Notes: generated by a model not told the origin, from the letters alone. A DNA stretch of 64,000 nucleotides from Pteria penguin (GCA_035048485.1 CM068582.1:13868001-13932000); one strand, 5' to 3'. Counted from the stretch's first letter, positions 14,503 to 27,154 are shown. Translations and numbers: made by a program.

Positions 14503-15040
14503 GAAGTCTTAAAAAATTCATAAAAAATCCAAAAATTGAGATATTGACACAATTCTTTCACAATAATATTCCTTACCATAATTATGATCAAAATAGTCCA
14601 TAAGAAATCATCATTATCAATTAACTGAAAAAGATGACACTTTCTGCTTTGAAATTACTTAGTCCAAAAAATGAAAAACGTCAAAAATTTGACGGAACAG
14701 AACCAAAAAATAACAACACTTCTTTACACATCCCTCTAGATCATTCCTATGCATTCAATTTGTCTCTGTGTGCACCCGGTCTGAAGAAGTTTGTTAAAGG
14801 CGGGTACCCTCTGTGACCTACTTATGCCTGTGGTGGCGCCACCTATTGACGGATCTGGACGAAAAACAACAACACTTATAGGGGACCATGAGTACTTCAT
14901 GCATACTAAGTTTCACCAAATTCTGTTCAGCTGTTCTGAAGAAGTCGAATATGTGAAAAGTCAACGACGGACGGACGACGGACAGCTATTGATCACAATA
15001 GCTCACTTGAGCCTTTGGCTCAGGTGAGCTAAAACTATAT
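13831..15040 (+). mobile_element. Element with ~500-bp tandem units and 3' hairpin
   Basis: Three units (two full, one partial) repeat with a period of about 500-520 bp. TGG(C/T)(A/G)CCA(C/T)CTGTTGACC-type landmarks fall at about 13831, 14333 and 14832, and GAAATCATCATTATCAATTA at 14081 and 14604. Homopolymer tracts (A at ~14154, C and T at ~14469) sit at related places. The right end carries GGACGGACGACGGACAG and then a stem-loop of AGCTCACTTGAGCC with its complement (14999-15030), followed by AA, i.e. a CTAA end. I recall this hairpin end as abundant in bivalve genomes. A 3' hairpin with a CTRR end would fit a Helitron/Helentron-type non-autonomous element, but the 5' end is not defined. 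Confidence 0.6.
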
Positions 15041-15217
15041 GCCCCTGATCTATCGATTCGAGTCATAAAAAGAATACAAAAAGTCCAAATGTCAGACCCA
15101 AGTATAAGACTATTTTTTATGATATCTAATTTTAAACTAATAGAAAATTCTACCTTGAATGATAAAGGATCTACGAAGCCGTTTTCGTGCCATTTTAAAG
15201 AAAAAAAATTTTTTTTT

Positions 15218-15276
15218 ATCTCGTTTGAACGAGAAAAAATCTCGTTCAAACGAGATATTTTCTCATTCGAACGAGG
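15218..15276. repeat. Three tandem 16-bp palindromes
   Basis: TCTCGTTTGAACGAGA, TCTCGTTCAAACGAGA and TCTCATTCGAACGAGG follow each other at 6-bp gaps. Upstream is TACGAAGCCGTTTTCGTGCC, similar in layout to the repeats at 10930 and 12226. Likely the core of a short interspersed element rather than a regulatory site. Confidence 0.65.
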
Positions 15277-15593
15277 TAAATTTGTGTCATACAGCTTTGT
15301 CAGAGGTCTTCTGTTTTCTCTTTTATAAATCCCTTAAATGTATTTGACATTCGGTGGTATGATGTTTGTAGTTGTTAAAAGATTAATTTAGCTTTGTGGC
15401 TTTTATGAATTACATTAATGAAAGTTTATCAATTACTTTGAGAATGAAAGATTATTATTATTGATTGAATGGCCTTTTGTTGTTGCGGCATTTATGTGAA
15501 AATTGATATGTTAAAGGCTTTTTTCTCTCAGATTTGAAATTTTTATAAAGATTCTAAGTAGTCCTTCAAAGGGAAGTCAGATACCTTAAAAGT

Positions 15594-15674
15594 AAAAGAA
15601 CACAAACACTCTTTACTGCAAATTTTTGAAACATATAATATATAATTTGCAGTATAGAGTGTTTGTGTTCTTTT
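15594..15674. repeat. Long hairpin just upstream of the Roc exon
   Basis: AAAAGAACACAAACACTC with the following ~12 bases pairs almost perfectly with its complement at 15643-15674, leaving an ~18-base AT loop. It lies ~80 bp before the splice acceptor at 15752. Probably a small foldback element; a role in splicing is speculative. Confidence 0.7.
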
Positions 15675-15752
15675 ATTTGAAATTTTTATGTTTGTGCGTT
15701 TACAAGTATAAAACTACATGCCGAAAATAATCAATCGTGTTACTTGTTTTAG

Positions 15753-18700
15753 ACTGGAATGACATCCCAAGAGAAATTAAACAATTAGGCAATGAGGCAA
15801 TACGACTCTTTCACCGGTCTTTAAATAAAAATGCAGTACCTGCCAATGTAGTCAGATGTATGTTTGTTGGACATTATGGTGTTGGGAAAACAACTCTTGT
15901 TAATAGCTTGCTAGGGAAGAAAAGGCATAAAACAAAAAGCACAGATGGAATAGATATACACATTGGGAAAGTATTTATCAATAAAAAGACCATGGAGTGG
16001 TTTGTTCAAGGTATGAATAACGAAAATCTTTGCAGTCATGATCCGCTTAATTTGAAGGTCTCATTTTAGAATAACAATATGTATTACATTTGCCTACTCA
16101 TATACGCATATCACTTAAACAGTACATAATCTGTACTACAGTTTGTCACTCATGGTATATTCAAAGACATTTATCTAGCAGTTTTAATATTCATGAAGAT
16201 ATGGCGTAGATCAATCAGTGAGGCACTCTGCTTATTATCCATGGGACCCGTGGTTTAGTCCCGTCAGTACCTTGGAAGACAGATAAAGCATTGAACGGGA
16301 ATGATTTTTCGCTGCTCAGAATGGGCCCATATAATTGGTGTATCATGCATTCATTCATTTATGTGCATTATATAGTATTCTCTGTACTGTTCAACAAGAG
16401 TCAATGAAACAAAACACTATGTGTTTTCATAAGGTAAATAACACCAAGCAGTGATTAATACAGGGTGTTTCTAAAAATATGCTATTATTTGAAATGTTTA
16501 CCATTTCCTTTATTTTGCATAGATTATAATGAATTAATATGAGTTTTTAAAGTTTTATTGATACCAAGTTGTTTAAACATTCATCATGAAATAGAAATAA
16601 ACGTGTAATAGGAAAATAATGGATGTAGATACATTTGTAAGTTTTCAAGATTTGACGTCATTTTGCATTACTGATATTTTGTTTTTAACTAAAAATCTAA
16701 CTTTAATATTCTATAAATACTTGATTTACTGATATTATTTTGTTTTCTGAAATTCTGAATTCAGTCTGAAATAGAGAAAAAAGGAAATATAAAATTGAAA
16801 TAGTAGCATGTTTACAGAAAGACCCTTTATCTATAAAAAACACATTATAAGTGTGATTGATGTTTTACAAATATTGGATATTTTTCGCCAAGCAAACCAC
16901 ACTTACGAATGCATTACATAAAGCAGTTCATTTTATGTTTAAAAAACCTTTTAATTCCTCCTTTTTCAATTATTATAGATCAGCATACAGAGAGGTTGTT
17001 TGGAATGGATGATTACATTCAAATTCATTTTTGGGACTTTGCGGGCCAATTGATCTATTACACAACACATCAGACCTATCTTTCCCCAAGATGTCTGTTC
17101 TTCGTTGTATTTAATGTGCTACTTGGACTGAAAGGAATTGTTCAAGATGACAGTCTTGACCCGTATGATAAAAACAAAAGGTTGGTTATCGGTAAGTAAA
17201 GCATGATAGAATTCACATGTTTGCTTTTATGTAAGTATAAAATAGGAAGACGTCGTTAAAAATAAAAAATTTGAAACATATATACCTTTTAATTTTGTGC
17301 ACCAGATGCGCTTTCATATTCACAGGAGTTTTCCAGATATTTTCCGTTCAAGTGAAATTTTTCACTTTAAATATCACAGAATAGTTTATCTTTAATTCAA
17401 ATAAGAGAAAATACTTTGAACACAGTGATAGTAGTAGAAACTTACAAATGGCTCATCTTTTGTTATTACAGAGTATATTGAGTTTTGGGTGTCAACTATT
17501 AAAACTTATGCCAAGAGTGACAAAGAAGGCTTTCCCAAGATAGTTATTATCGGTACTCACCTCGACAAACTTCTGGTAAGTATAAATAAAACAAAAATAC
17601 TTTTTACAATCTACATGTATGTTTTCATCGAACATTTGCAACTTCACCTCATCAAGCTTTAGTAAAATTAGAATAAAAAAGGCAACAAAGAATAAACAGT
17701 ATTGTTACCAAGTAAACATAACAAAATAAAGAAAATTGTTAAACACCAACCTCTGGAAAAACAGAAATGGAATAATGTGCCGTGGAGAAAACTGATTACT
17801 AATGCTGCGAACTCATTGTTTAGATAATAGAAACGGCAGTAATATTCCTACTTGGTAAAAACTACGTAAGACTTACCGAACCACAATGCACTATTTTTCT
17901 TATATTAATGATTTGTTTGATAGGCTCTTGTTTTACATCAAAGAGTATGATATTTATAGAGTGATGACATCTGAATAATGTAATTCAAAGTAGTTTTATA
18001 ATCTGCGATCGGCCTGACCGATGCAATGGTGTAGTTTTTACGTCCCAGGTATACGTCCCACATACGCCCGCATAAAATGTGGATGTATAATGTCATGCCG
18101 TTGTCGTCCGTCCCACCTATCTTGTCTTAGCAACTCCTACATACTTACGGGGATTTTAATGAAACTTGCTACAATGAACGAGCAACACATGATGATATGG
18201 ATATTGCAAGGGGAATGCTGTCAAAAACAATTACAGGAGTTTTGGCCCTTGGATTGAGATTATTTTTTTTAAATATTTTGTCTTCGTAAGTTCGCCTTAA
18301 GCCTTGCCGGGATTTTGATGAAATTTGGTACACCGAAAGAACTCCCTCTGAATATGTGTATATTTGAAGGGGAATGCTGTCCAAAAATTTGCAACAGTTA
18401 TGAACTTGGAATTTCTTATAACTTTCTGTGCAAAATATCATGTCTTGGCAACTCCTCCTAAACCTCTTTGAAGATTTTGATGAAACATGATACAAAGAAA
18501 GAACACCTTATGAAGATGTGTATATTGGACGGAGATTGCTGACCAAAACATAAAAAATACAGAAGTTATGACCGTTGGACTCGAATTTTTGTTTATGCAA
18601 ATATGTTTCCATCCTTAGTAACACCACTAAGTCAATGCACTGCTGTAAAACTGTGATTTGCTGAAGGCATTTCATATACAAACCCAAAATATATTATCAA

Positions 18701-21700
18701 ACTTTACTACAGTATACTTTAATTTTAAATATTGAGAGTATCTCTTTTCTGCATAGCTGCATAGGATTTTTATTTTGTTTGTTACTCTTATTCATATTAC
18801 TATTATTATTAATATTATTATAAGAGGAAATAATACTTAATGTTTAAAAATTGCATCCGATATTTTTATTTTGTTTCCTCAACACATAAAGATATTATCT
18901 GATTTTGAATATTTTTAATTTTCATTATGCTTATATTTTTTTTTTTCAAATTATTTCTATATGTAGACGTAAATATGCAGTTTAAAGCAAGCAAATCAGA
19001 CTGCAAAAGCGTGTTAGCGCGGTTTAGAAATAGATTTAACGTTGACCTCTTCATTAATGAAAACTCCCGTACTTAGCAGTCTTGATTATATATATTATGA
19101 TTATATCATTCAATGATATACATGATTTCCGGATAACTCCAATACTTTTAATCAGAATCAAACACACATGCGCGGATACATAGAGGGTACCGGGACCCCC
19201 TCCCCCCCCCCCCTTGCATCCGAAAAAAGGTAATATTTGGGCATTTTGGGGGTTGGAAACACCTCCCCCCCCCCCCCTCGCTTAAGAGAAAAATTTACCT
19301 TTTTTTGTTGGACAAAAATTTCTGGATCCGCGCACGACCCATATTAGATGTGTTCTTACTTGTATAGAGAATTTTGTGTATTCATTTATAATTAATCAGT
19401 CAAAGATTAGTATCACAGCTACAAGTACTGGGCTATGTCTGAGAATGAGTGAAATTATTAATCAAATACTCTTTTCGGATCATTTTAAACAGAAATTACA
19501 CCTTTTACTAATATTATGTACGGCACCATATGCGTATTTTGCATGTGTATCATTCGTTAGTTTAAAGTATACCAGGAATCAACAAGTGTCATGGTTGTTA
19601 ATTTCTCTAATGCGTATTCTCTTTTGTCGAATACCCATGTAGGATCCAACAAGAATTCCAGAGATGATGGAAGAGATTAAAACCGTGTTCAAGCCACTCA
19701 TCGAAACTGAACAACTAATTGTTCGACGGGAGCTCTTCATAAATGCCTTTGACATAGATGCCGACACCACAGGCTTTCTTCGCAACATAATTCCTTCACT
19801 CGGTATGTCATATCCTGAATACGGTCAAATGATACCACGTTCATGGAATCTTCTCCACCAGCAATTGGTCTTGAGAAAAAAAGAGAAGATCATACCATTT
19901 GAACAACTAGATAGCATGAATACTAATATGGAAATGTCTTTGGACTCAAAGGAGCTGAATCTTTTTGTGACTTTTCTTCATGGCCTGGGGTATGTACTCT
20001 ATTTTCCAGATGAAAACCTTAGAGAAAATATTATTGTCGACCCAAAATGGATAATTGATGCGATGAAATCTTTCGTGACCCGTAAAACGTCGAAGGTGTG
20101 GAGGAGTACAGAGTGGAAAATGATGAGAAAATCAGGAAAAGTAAAACAATCACATTTTGAGGAAGTTTTAAGAAAAACTGCCCCGTCTCCGAGGGACCAC
20201 TATCATTTACTGGAGACCATGAAGAAACTTGATCTGATAACAGAACCCAAAATGTATGAAGAAAATGGTACCGACGCTTTTCCGGAGTTTTACTATATTC
20301 CATGTATGGTACATAGCGTTATGTCAAACGCAGCATTGACACTGACTTCCAGTGACAACATCGCACAAGTCTCGTTTATTTTCAATGATGTACTTCCACC
20401 GGCTGTATATAATAGGCTAGTATGCTCAAGTATTTCATTATGGCAAGTCTATGAAGACCATATGTATAACGGCTTGGTGCTTCTACGAAGTGGACCGATG
20501 CAAGTAATCGCCTTGAAACGAGAGTATAAACAGATCAGAATATCTATTGCTCATTTACAAAATGAGGATGACAACGACCCGTGCCTTTGCAGAACTATTG
20601 TGCAATTCGTTCAGAAATCTTTACAACGCATTTTTTCAATCTACAATATTGCGTCTGGTGACAACCAACCGTTATATCAATTAAGATACAACCATGTTGC
20701 CGAAGAATTGAAAGTACGACAGTTTGAGGTGTGTAAACTCATTTATGCAGTGTTTAACAGTAAATTTGCAGGTTGGACTTGAATATCAATTTACAGTAGA
20801 TTTTGTGGGAAAAAACCCCTGATCATTTCTCTATTTGATTTCTGGTATTCCTTGTAATATATTTTGATTTCTGTGCCATAAAAGTTGGTTATGTTTTTCA
20901 CATTTCTTCCTTTTTATTATGTATTATATTTATTTGGCAGGAAATAGGATCAAAAGACTTTGACGACGATTGTCGTGTGGGATGTACAGGTGTAGTATAT
21001 CTAATTACTTAATCTATCAATAACGAATACTGTTTTGAAATATCGTTTCTACTTCATTTCTCGAATTTTCTGATATTAGATTGATTTAATACACTAACCG
21101 AGTAACGCTTATGTGATATAGATATATTTCAAAATGTTATGTATCGCACAGGACTCACAAGTCAAGAGAGGGAAACAATCGTAGATGACAAGTTTCTCAT
21201 GAGATTAGCTTTACGACTAGACGTCAGTCATCAGTACCATATTGCTGCATGCATATCAAACCAAGCAGATCAACTTGTGAGAACTTACAAGTCAGATTAT
21301 GCTGATCTGAAGACATCACATCATACCTGGATGATGCTGACAGAGTGGAAAAGAACAATACTTGTAAACAATGGTACACCTACTATTGCAAAACTTCAGA
21401 CGTTTCTAGAAGAAGTTGAAGACTTCGATAATCATATACTATGCAAGGTATACGATCTTTTACACGTAACCATAGCTAAAACTGGTATTAGTCATAATGA
21501 CGTATCAATTAAATTGAACCGCAATTTAAGTTTACATTTCCATAAAAAGTATCCAAATCCACATTCAGTTTTTGAAAACAAAATCGACATTTAAACTAAA
21601 TATTTATTATCAATGGTATAATTAACAGAAAAACCCCTGAATATTCTTACATCGTAAATTTTGTCGTTTATTTAGGTCTGTCGCCAGTTGGATAAACACC

Positions 21701-24450
21701 GTAAGTATATTTATTATGAGTTTGTTTTCTAGTTCTTTGTCATATAACACTACACATCTACGCTAATAATATTACGATATTGGAAATTATGTCCACTAAT
21801 GAATAAATTATGTCCTATCGACGAACGACATATATCCATATCTTTATTCCGCGTCTCTATTTGTCTTATTGCGGATAAAAATCTGGCGAAACCCTGTAAA
21901 GGATCATGTTCTGGTGAATTCAAATTTTCAGCCAATCAGTGAATCGGCTATAAATTCCTAGGAATGAAGTTAACATCCCCAGCGTGCGTGACCCACAAGG
22001 TAGTATTTGAACAGTGTCTGTTACATAATGCGTCACTATCACATGCCTAGCTGAGTCACTGATTGGCTATGAATTATAACGGTTTCGGTGACTGAAAGGT
22101 CATCAGAGTTCACCAGAACACGACCCCTTACGGGATTTCGTCAGATCTTTTTCCGCAATGGTGGAAATAGAGAAGCGGAATAAAGGTATGGTTTTAATCA
22201 GATTGTCAATGACACGGACATATAAAAAAGATTCTAATGAAATTCTACATTTCAGTAAATAACAATAAACATGCAATTTCCAAAACTTTTCGACCACCTG
22301 CCCCTTTAAAAGTAGTTTATTGGTAAACTGACTGTAACTAATATAAAATACGAAAGTTGAATTAAATATAAATAACAGATAAATACATATACAAAAAAGC
22401 ATGATGTCGCAGTTAAGTTTAAATAATTACCATAGCATCGTCGCGAAAAATTAAACCAGTGTGGCCTGTGGATAAGGTACTCAGCTCGTGACCGCGAGGT
22501 TCCAGGTTCGACTCCCTCCCCGGGCACACCGGTGATCTGTCTTTCGGATGAGACAGTAAAAACCGAGGTGCCATGTCACGGTAGGCGTGGTACGTAAAAG
22601 ATCATTCACTGCTTCTAGTGGGTCCGTTGCAAAGGTCTAAATTTCTATGCAATTTATCAAGCAGATACCGTTACCATATACATGTACGTGAAATAATCTA
22701 GGGGTGACGTAAAACAATATCCAATCAATCGCGAAAAATTAGTTGAATTACACACCCATCAATAGATAAGAATTAAAAATTTGATTTAACATTCGTTCGT
22801 AAGTCTAGTATTTCTTTTAGAAGTATTTTAATCTACTTTTTATATTAGAATACTTTAACATCTCTATGAACACGTGTGCCAGGTTCTGAACAAGCCGTCA
22901 AAATTTCAGGACCCCGTATATAACCCACCAGGATAACTACTTACATTGTGAATATCATAAATATCCTCATCTGTTTTGGTCAGTGTTTGTAATGGACAGT
23001 AGGAACAGGCAGAATAATTAAATCGTTCTTTCAGTGATAGACATATCCACTGTAATTCAGAGCTATGTCTCACATGGGTAGGTATCCGAAATCAAATTAA
23101 TTGTGATGCTATGCATTTCTTATAGAAGTGTCATATTTTCCCTTTGTCTCATATAGTCAAAAATTGTTTCCAAAGTACTAGTTTATAACCCAATGAACTC
23201 CATATGGTAGTGGTTGTATCTTAACCTGACATTCTAGTGCATAAGGAAAATGCATTCGATGGTAGTATTTTTCTCCAGTCCAAAATTTTGGAGAATATAT
23301 ACTCCATATGTAGTTTACTGGGTCCTTTTTAACGGCAATTCCATATTTTAGTGCGCTTGTTATGTGACAATGTTTTCACTTATCATGCATCCAATGATTA
23401 TCTCACCCAGTTTCATACCATATCTAATTTGAAAAAAAATTAATATATGTTAGTATTTTTGTACATAAAAGAAAACTGTAACGGAAAATAAAGTGGAATA
23501 ATAAAGTTAATTATTTTCAATAATATGAGTATACATAACAACTGAAATGAAAAGAACAATAATAAAAAATGATTTGCAATTACAAAAAGGTGTAGGGGAA
23601 TGTGCTGGGCAATTCCACTGAGTCTATGAAATCACTTCAAATATTCTTTAAGGAGTTCTTCACTGCTTTCTGATAGGTTGTTGTTGTTGTGTGTGTTACT
23701 CATTTGTCATAAATTTATTTGAAAAGCTGTCAAAAGTTAACATCAAGGGCAATGAATATAAAGATATTCGTACACTCAGCTGTATCAAATATGTATATCG
23801 TGAATAAAAACTTATGCAAGACCATAAAATCTGCCGAAAACTGAAAGCGGAAGCATACGGCCAAGCTACTAGCATGGTGTATGTTATAGCATTGTTCGTT
23901 TGAATTCAGTCAGTATAAAAAAAATCGTACCTTTCAAATTTTCTCTTTGGGGCTAAAGTTTAACTTTACAAAAACAACAATGAAATGTATTAAGAAAAGG
24001 GACTGTAGTTAGCTAATATGCATTTTATTTTAACTATGAAAACATGATGACATTAAAATATTTCATTTTATACATATGTATTTATATATTTTATTAGCAT
24101 CCCATTTAGAAACAACATTTCAACAAACCGAAGTCTACAGTGAAGTACTAGATGCAGTGTCGGACAGAATTGGTGACATATATATCCAAGTCGGAACTGA
24201 GCTGGGTTTGACAAAAGATGCTATTTTGAGAATTCGACAGAGTCACAGAAATGATACTCTCAAACTTATCAGAGCGATTCTTCAGGAATGGTATAAGATA
24301 AACCAACCAAAAGGCAAAGCTACTGTTGTAAATCTGGCGACTGCTCTTTTGAATGCTAGGTCCGATATATCAATCCTGTATGGCTTTGAAAAGAAAATGA
24401 AAGAACCACCTCGTACTAAACAGCAAGCCGAGAAATGTTCTGTATCATAA
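15753..24450 (+). CDS. ROCO-family protein: Roc GTPase, COR, two death domains (5' incomplete)
   Basis: Eight exons fit with consistent phases: 15753-16010, 16979-17191, 17472-17575, 19643-20728, 20941-20989, 21152-21447, 21676-21700 and 24098-24450, giving ~794 residues plus upstream exons not found. The Roc domain has P-loop GHYGVGKTT (residues 40-48), DFAGQ (106-110, the G3 motif) and THLDK (186-190, the G4 motif). COR follows (about 200-550, with PRSWNLL and LHGLGYVLYF). The first death domain is about 571-665 (LALRLDVS, LTEWKRT) and the second about 690-780 (VGTELGLTKD, ILQEWYK). Such proteins are GTPase-regulated signalling scaffolds; Roc-COR acts as a GTP-dependent dimer and death domains recruit apoptotic or innate-immune partners (family knowledge). 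No kinase is seen. All intron junctions are GT-AG. The 25-nt seventh exon is unusual but needed for the phase. The start codon is unknown: the open frame begins at an acceptor, and an ankyrin exon lies 12.5 kb upstream. Confidence 0.88.
18090..18610. repeat. ~160-bp tandem array (three units) in an intron
   Basis: Units start with TGTCTT at about 18123, 18279 and 18441. Each contains GGATTTTGATGAAA-type sequence and a later GGGGAATGCTGTC(A/C)AAAA or similar. It lies in the large intron before the COR exon. The layout matches tandem-core non-autonomous elements of bivalves. The ends are not defined. Confidence 0.65.
19160..19335. repeat. C-tract-rich interspersed repeat
   Basis: Two C-homopolymer tracts (19200 and 19265 regions) lie between GCGCGGATA (19171) and GGATCCGCGCACG (19324), which are roughly inverse complements. 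This suggests short inverted ends. Family not identified. Confidence 0.4.
21836..22191. mobile_element. Foldback MITE in the last intron of the ROCO gene
   Basis: Arms of ~100 bp or more are inverted copies. Left CATATCTTTATTCCGC (21837) pairs with GCGGAATAAAGGTATG (22175), and GTTCTGGTGAA (21909) pairs with TTCACCAGAAC (22109). AGCCAATCAGTGA and its complement are also shared. No coding capacity. Confidence 0.75.
22457..22735 (+). repeat. tRNA-derived SINE
   Basis: The tRNA-like head ends in a perfect pol III box B (GGTTCGACTCC near 22503), with a weaker box A upstream. A conserved body follows (GGATGAGACAGTAAAAACCG, then GTGGGTCCGTTGCAAAGGTC), and a 3' end containing GTGAAATAATC and GACGTAAAACAAT. 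Related copies: 26371-26449 (3' end only), 42838-42987 (minus strand) and 49742-49990. Confidence 0.75.
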
Positions 24451-25737
24451 ATAAAAAAAAGGATTATTAAAGACATAGAGAAGAAGCAAACAAAAAGGAA
24501 GGCAGTAAAATGTTCTGTTTACTATGAATGAGGATAATTGGTAAATTCGTATCCATTATAACCACAGGCAACGCCGTTGTACGATTTACCTACAATGATC
24601 TCAATGATGCATCTACCTACAAGGAATATAATTTCGATTATATTAATGTATATGTATCTCTGTACAATAAGTCATTTTTGAGGTTATAAATAACTACGCT
24701 AAATCAAATGTATTCATAGGCAGAATCGGAGAAGAGCAAAACAAAGACACATGTGTTGTTACTCCAATCTCACATTGTCCACATTTTTGTAAAATGTTAT
24801 GGTTACGAGATTGTCTCTACTTCTACTATTAGAAACATTTATGTAGTGTATCAATGAATGATCATATGATCATATTTTCAATAGAAATCAAAACGTTATT
24901 AAAATTCCTACTTATATATCTACTTATGTCCTTACATAATAAATCACTGCGATAATTTGTCATCGAACAGCTACATCTTTTTTATATTGAATCATCCCTT
25001 ACACAACACTATTTTAACTTTGATTAGAGTAGAAGTTAGGAAAAAGACGGATCGTAATGTATCCAGATTTATTATGTACAAATATTACAACGTTCATTGT
25101 TACGTGTATTAATTTTGGTGCGATATGAGCATTTTGATACTTGCGTTTCTTCAGTGATGTTCAAGACCTAAACTGTGGAAATCGAAGTTATACATACTGA
25201 AAGAGCAAACTCATTTCCAATATCATTTCTTATATCTACACCACAGGATTGAAAGGAATCCATCTTGGAAATGCATACCTTTAGAATGATTAAACTTTTT
25301 TCACAGTAAATTTGAAGTATATGTTTCGAGGCAGTACCGAGGTATTTATGGGGAGGCTGAGGATACCTTCGCAAACTAATATTCCCCCAGAAGAGGCATC
25401 GATTTAGCGGTAATAGTTTATGTATATATCATACGGATATTTGATGTTTCCAAAGGAATACATTTATTCCTCTTGCATGGCGTTTTGTATGTGTGCTTGT
25501 ATTGATGTTTTTTCTGCTTTTCGTCCAGTTTTTGCATTTATGTTATGTTTTTCGTTCAATTTTTGCATTTGTCCCTTTAAGAAATTGAAATATTGAATGG
25601 GCAAATTATTTCGAAATTTTACAATATACAATATATATGATGCAGTGAAATTTTTATTTTCCTGTGCTTTCATATCTAAATATACTTGTAGGCCATACAC
25701 TTTCATTTTCTGATCTGGTCGGACAGTCTTAGAATGG
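24451..25737. other. 3' flank of the ROCO gene; no gene
   Basis: AT-rich, no exon supported. The minus frame at 25464-25835 overlaps the Tc1 relic and has no family signature. Confidence 0.4.
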
Positions 25738-26225
25738 CAACACACGGCTAGAGTCACCTTAAACTTTCTAAACATCCAGGGTATTAATGTAATGGATTTC
25801 CCAGCACGTTCACCGACCTCAGTCCTATAGAGCACATGTGGGATGAGTTAGGGAGACGCTTACGTAAACGTCACCGTCAACCAAGAACTGTGGATAAGTT
25901 GGCACGTGCTCTTTAAGAAGAGTGGACTAATTTTCCTATGACAAAAATTCGAACTGTAAGTCAATCCATGCTGTTCAGATTGCGTGCATGCGTTAAAGCA
26001 ATTGGGGGACATACTCGTTACTAAACAAACCACATGAAATTTTGGACGTGGTATACATAACTGATGAAATCAAATCATGTTTTATTAAAGAAACGTGTGA
26101 TAGTGTCAATCATATTGTCAAATATACTTCATATTTTCGAAATAAATCAAGTTTGATGCAATTATTTACCCTAGTTGTTGATTAAACTTTAATGATATTA
26201 GATAGGCGTTTATAAAGTCCCTGAG
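25738..26225 (+). pseudogene. Tc1-like transposase, C-terminal piece with 3' terminal repeat
   Basis: The + strand gives the end of a Tc1/mariner transposase. There is HTAR, then FPARSP, a one-base loss near 25814, then DLSPIEHMWDELGRRL (the third catalytic acidic residue lies in PIEHMW), and a stop inside at 25914. The natural C-terminus GGHTRY is at 26022-26024. The terminal repeat ends CTTATAAAGTCCCTGAG-like sequence followed by TA at 26226. The 5' boundary falls exactly where the oppositely oriented piece at 27155-28165 stops, so both are probably halves of one element. Confidence 0.85.
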
Positions 26226-26370
26226 TATACAAGAACTATCTCAGAAGTAGATGTCTCATTTTACACTGGCCTCCCAGATGAGTACAGTTTTTGCATTATT
26301 TGATACATGCATAAACCATGGTACAGAAGAATATTGGCATGGTTTATTTTAGTATAATTTGCTGTGTAAT

Positions 26371-26449
26371 GCATCAGGCAGATGCTGTCACTATATACGT
26401 GAAATAATCGTTGAGTGACGTAAAACAATAATCATTCAATAAATCATCT
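26371..26449 (+). repeat. 3' end of the SINE family
   Basis: Shares GTGAAATAATC and GTGACGTAAAACAAT with 22457-22735 but has no tRNA-like head. It lies inside the segment that may have been inverted with the Tc1 piece. Confidence 0.55.
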
Positions 26450-27154
26450 CGTCCTATTTGTCAGTAAATTTCAAACGTGAAAATTCGTATACATTGCACT
26501 TTCAACAATACGTATATATACTTTTCCAGGTCAAAATTACAAATTACCAATGCCATATTACCAGATTGTTATCTATTATTTATTAACATTTTAAATGTTA
26601 ACATATATTATATGGCACATTTTATATTGTTATATAATTTAAACAATCACAATGCATTCCTCAATATAATCTATATGTCTCAGATATATAATGTTATGAT
26701 ATCTGCAAATCTGTAAGACACTCAACTGAGGAGTCTAACATTCTTCATCTTTATAATGTTGTTCTTTGTGTCTTTTTTATCCGTTGCGTGATATATTTAA
26801 ATAGCATCTATCATTATTCGTGTTTTCTGGATTATCTAGAATTCTACATTCTCATCTTTAACATCTCTAAATGTAGTATTTTTTTGTGAAACGACCTCGT
26901 TCTACATTTAAAGGTGTTTCTGAAGTTCTTTCCTTCAATTTAATATATCGATTAAGAGCACAGTATGTGTCCTTTAAAGCTCTTTTTTCTGAATTGGTAG
27001 GAGGACGGGGGAATTTGCTTATTGAGTGCATTTCTTGTAAAACAATTCTGTATGCATCACTATAATATACCTTTAATTATCATAGTTAGTTATTGCCTGT
27101 GATACATTTTTCATAAATATCATTTTTAGTGTTTCACAACGAAGTAAATAAAAT

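Noticed and set aside
16200..16340. Another SINE copy
   Set aside because: Only a vague tRNA-like look; no box B or body match.
20729..20782. Read-through end of the COR exon (to a TGA at 20780)
   Set aside because: A good donor at GAG|GTGTGT gives the correct phase to exon 20941; the read-through has no domain match.
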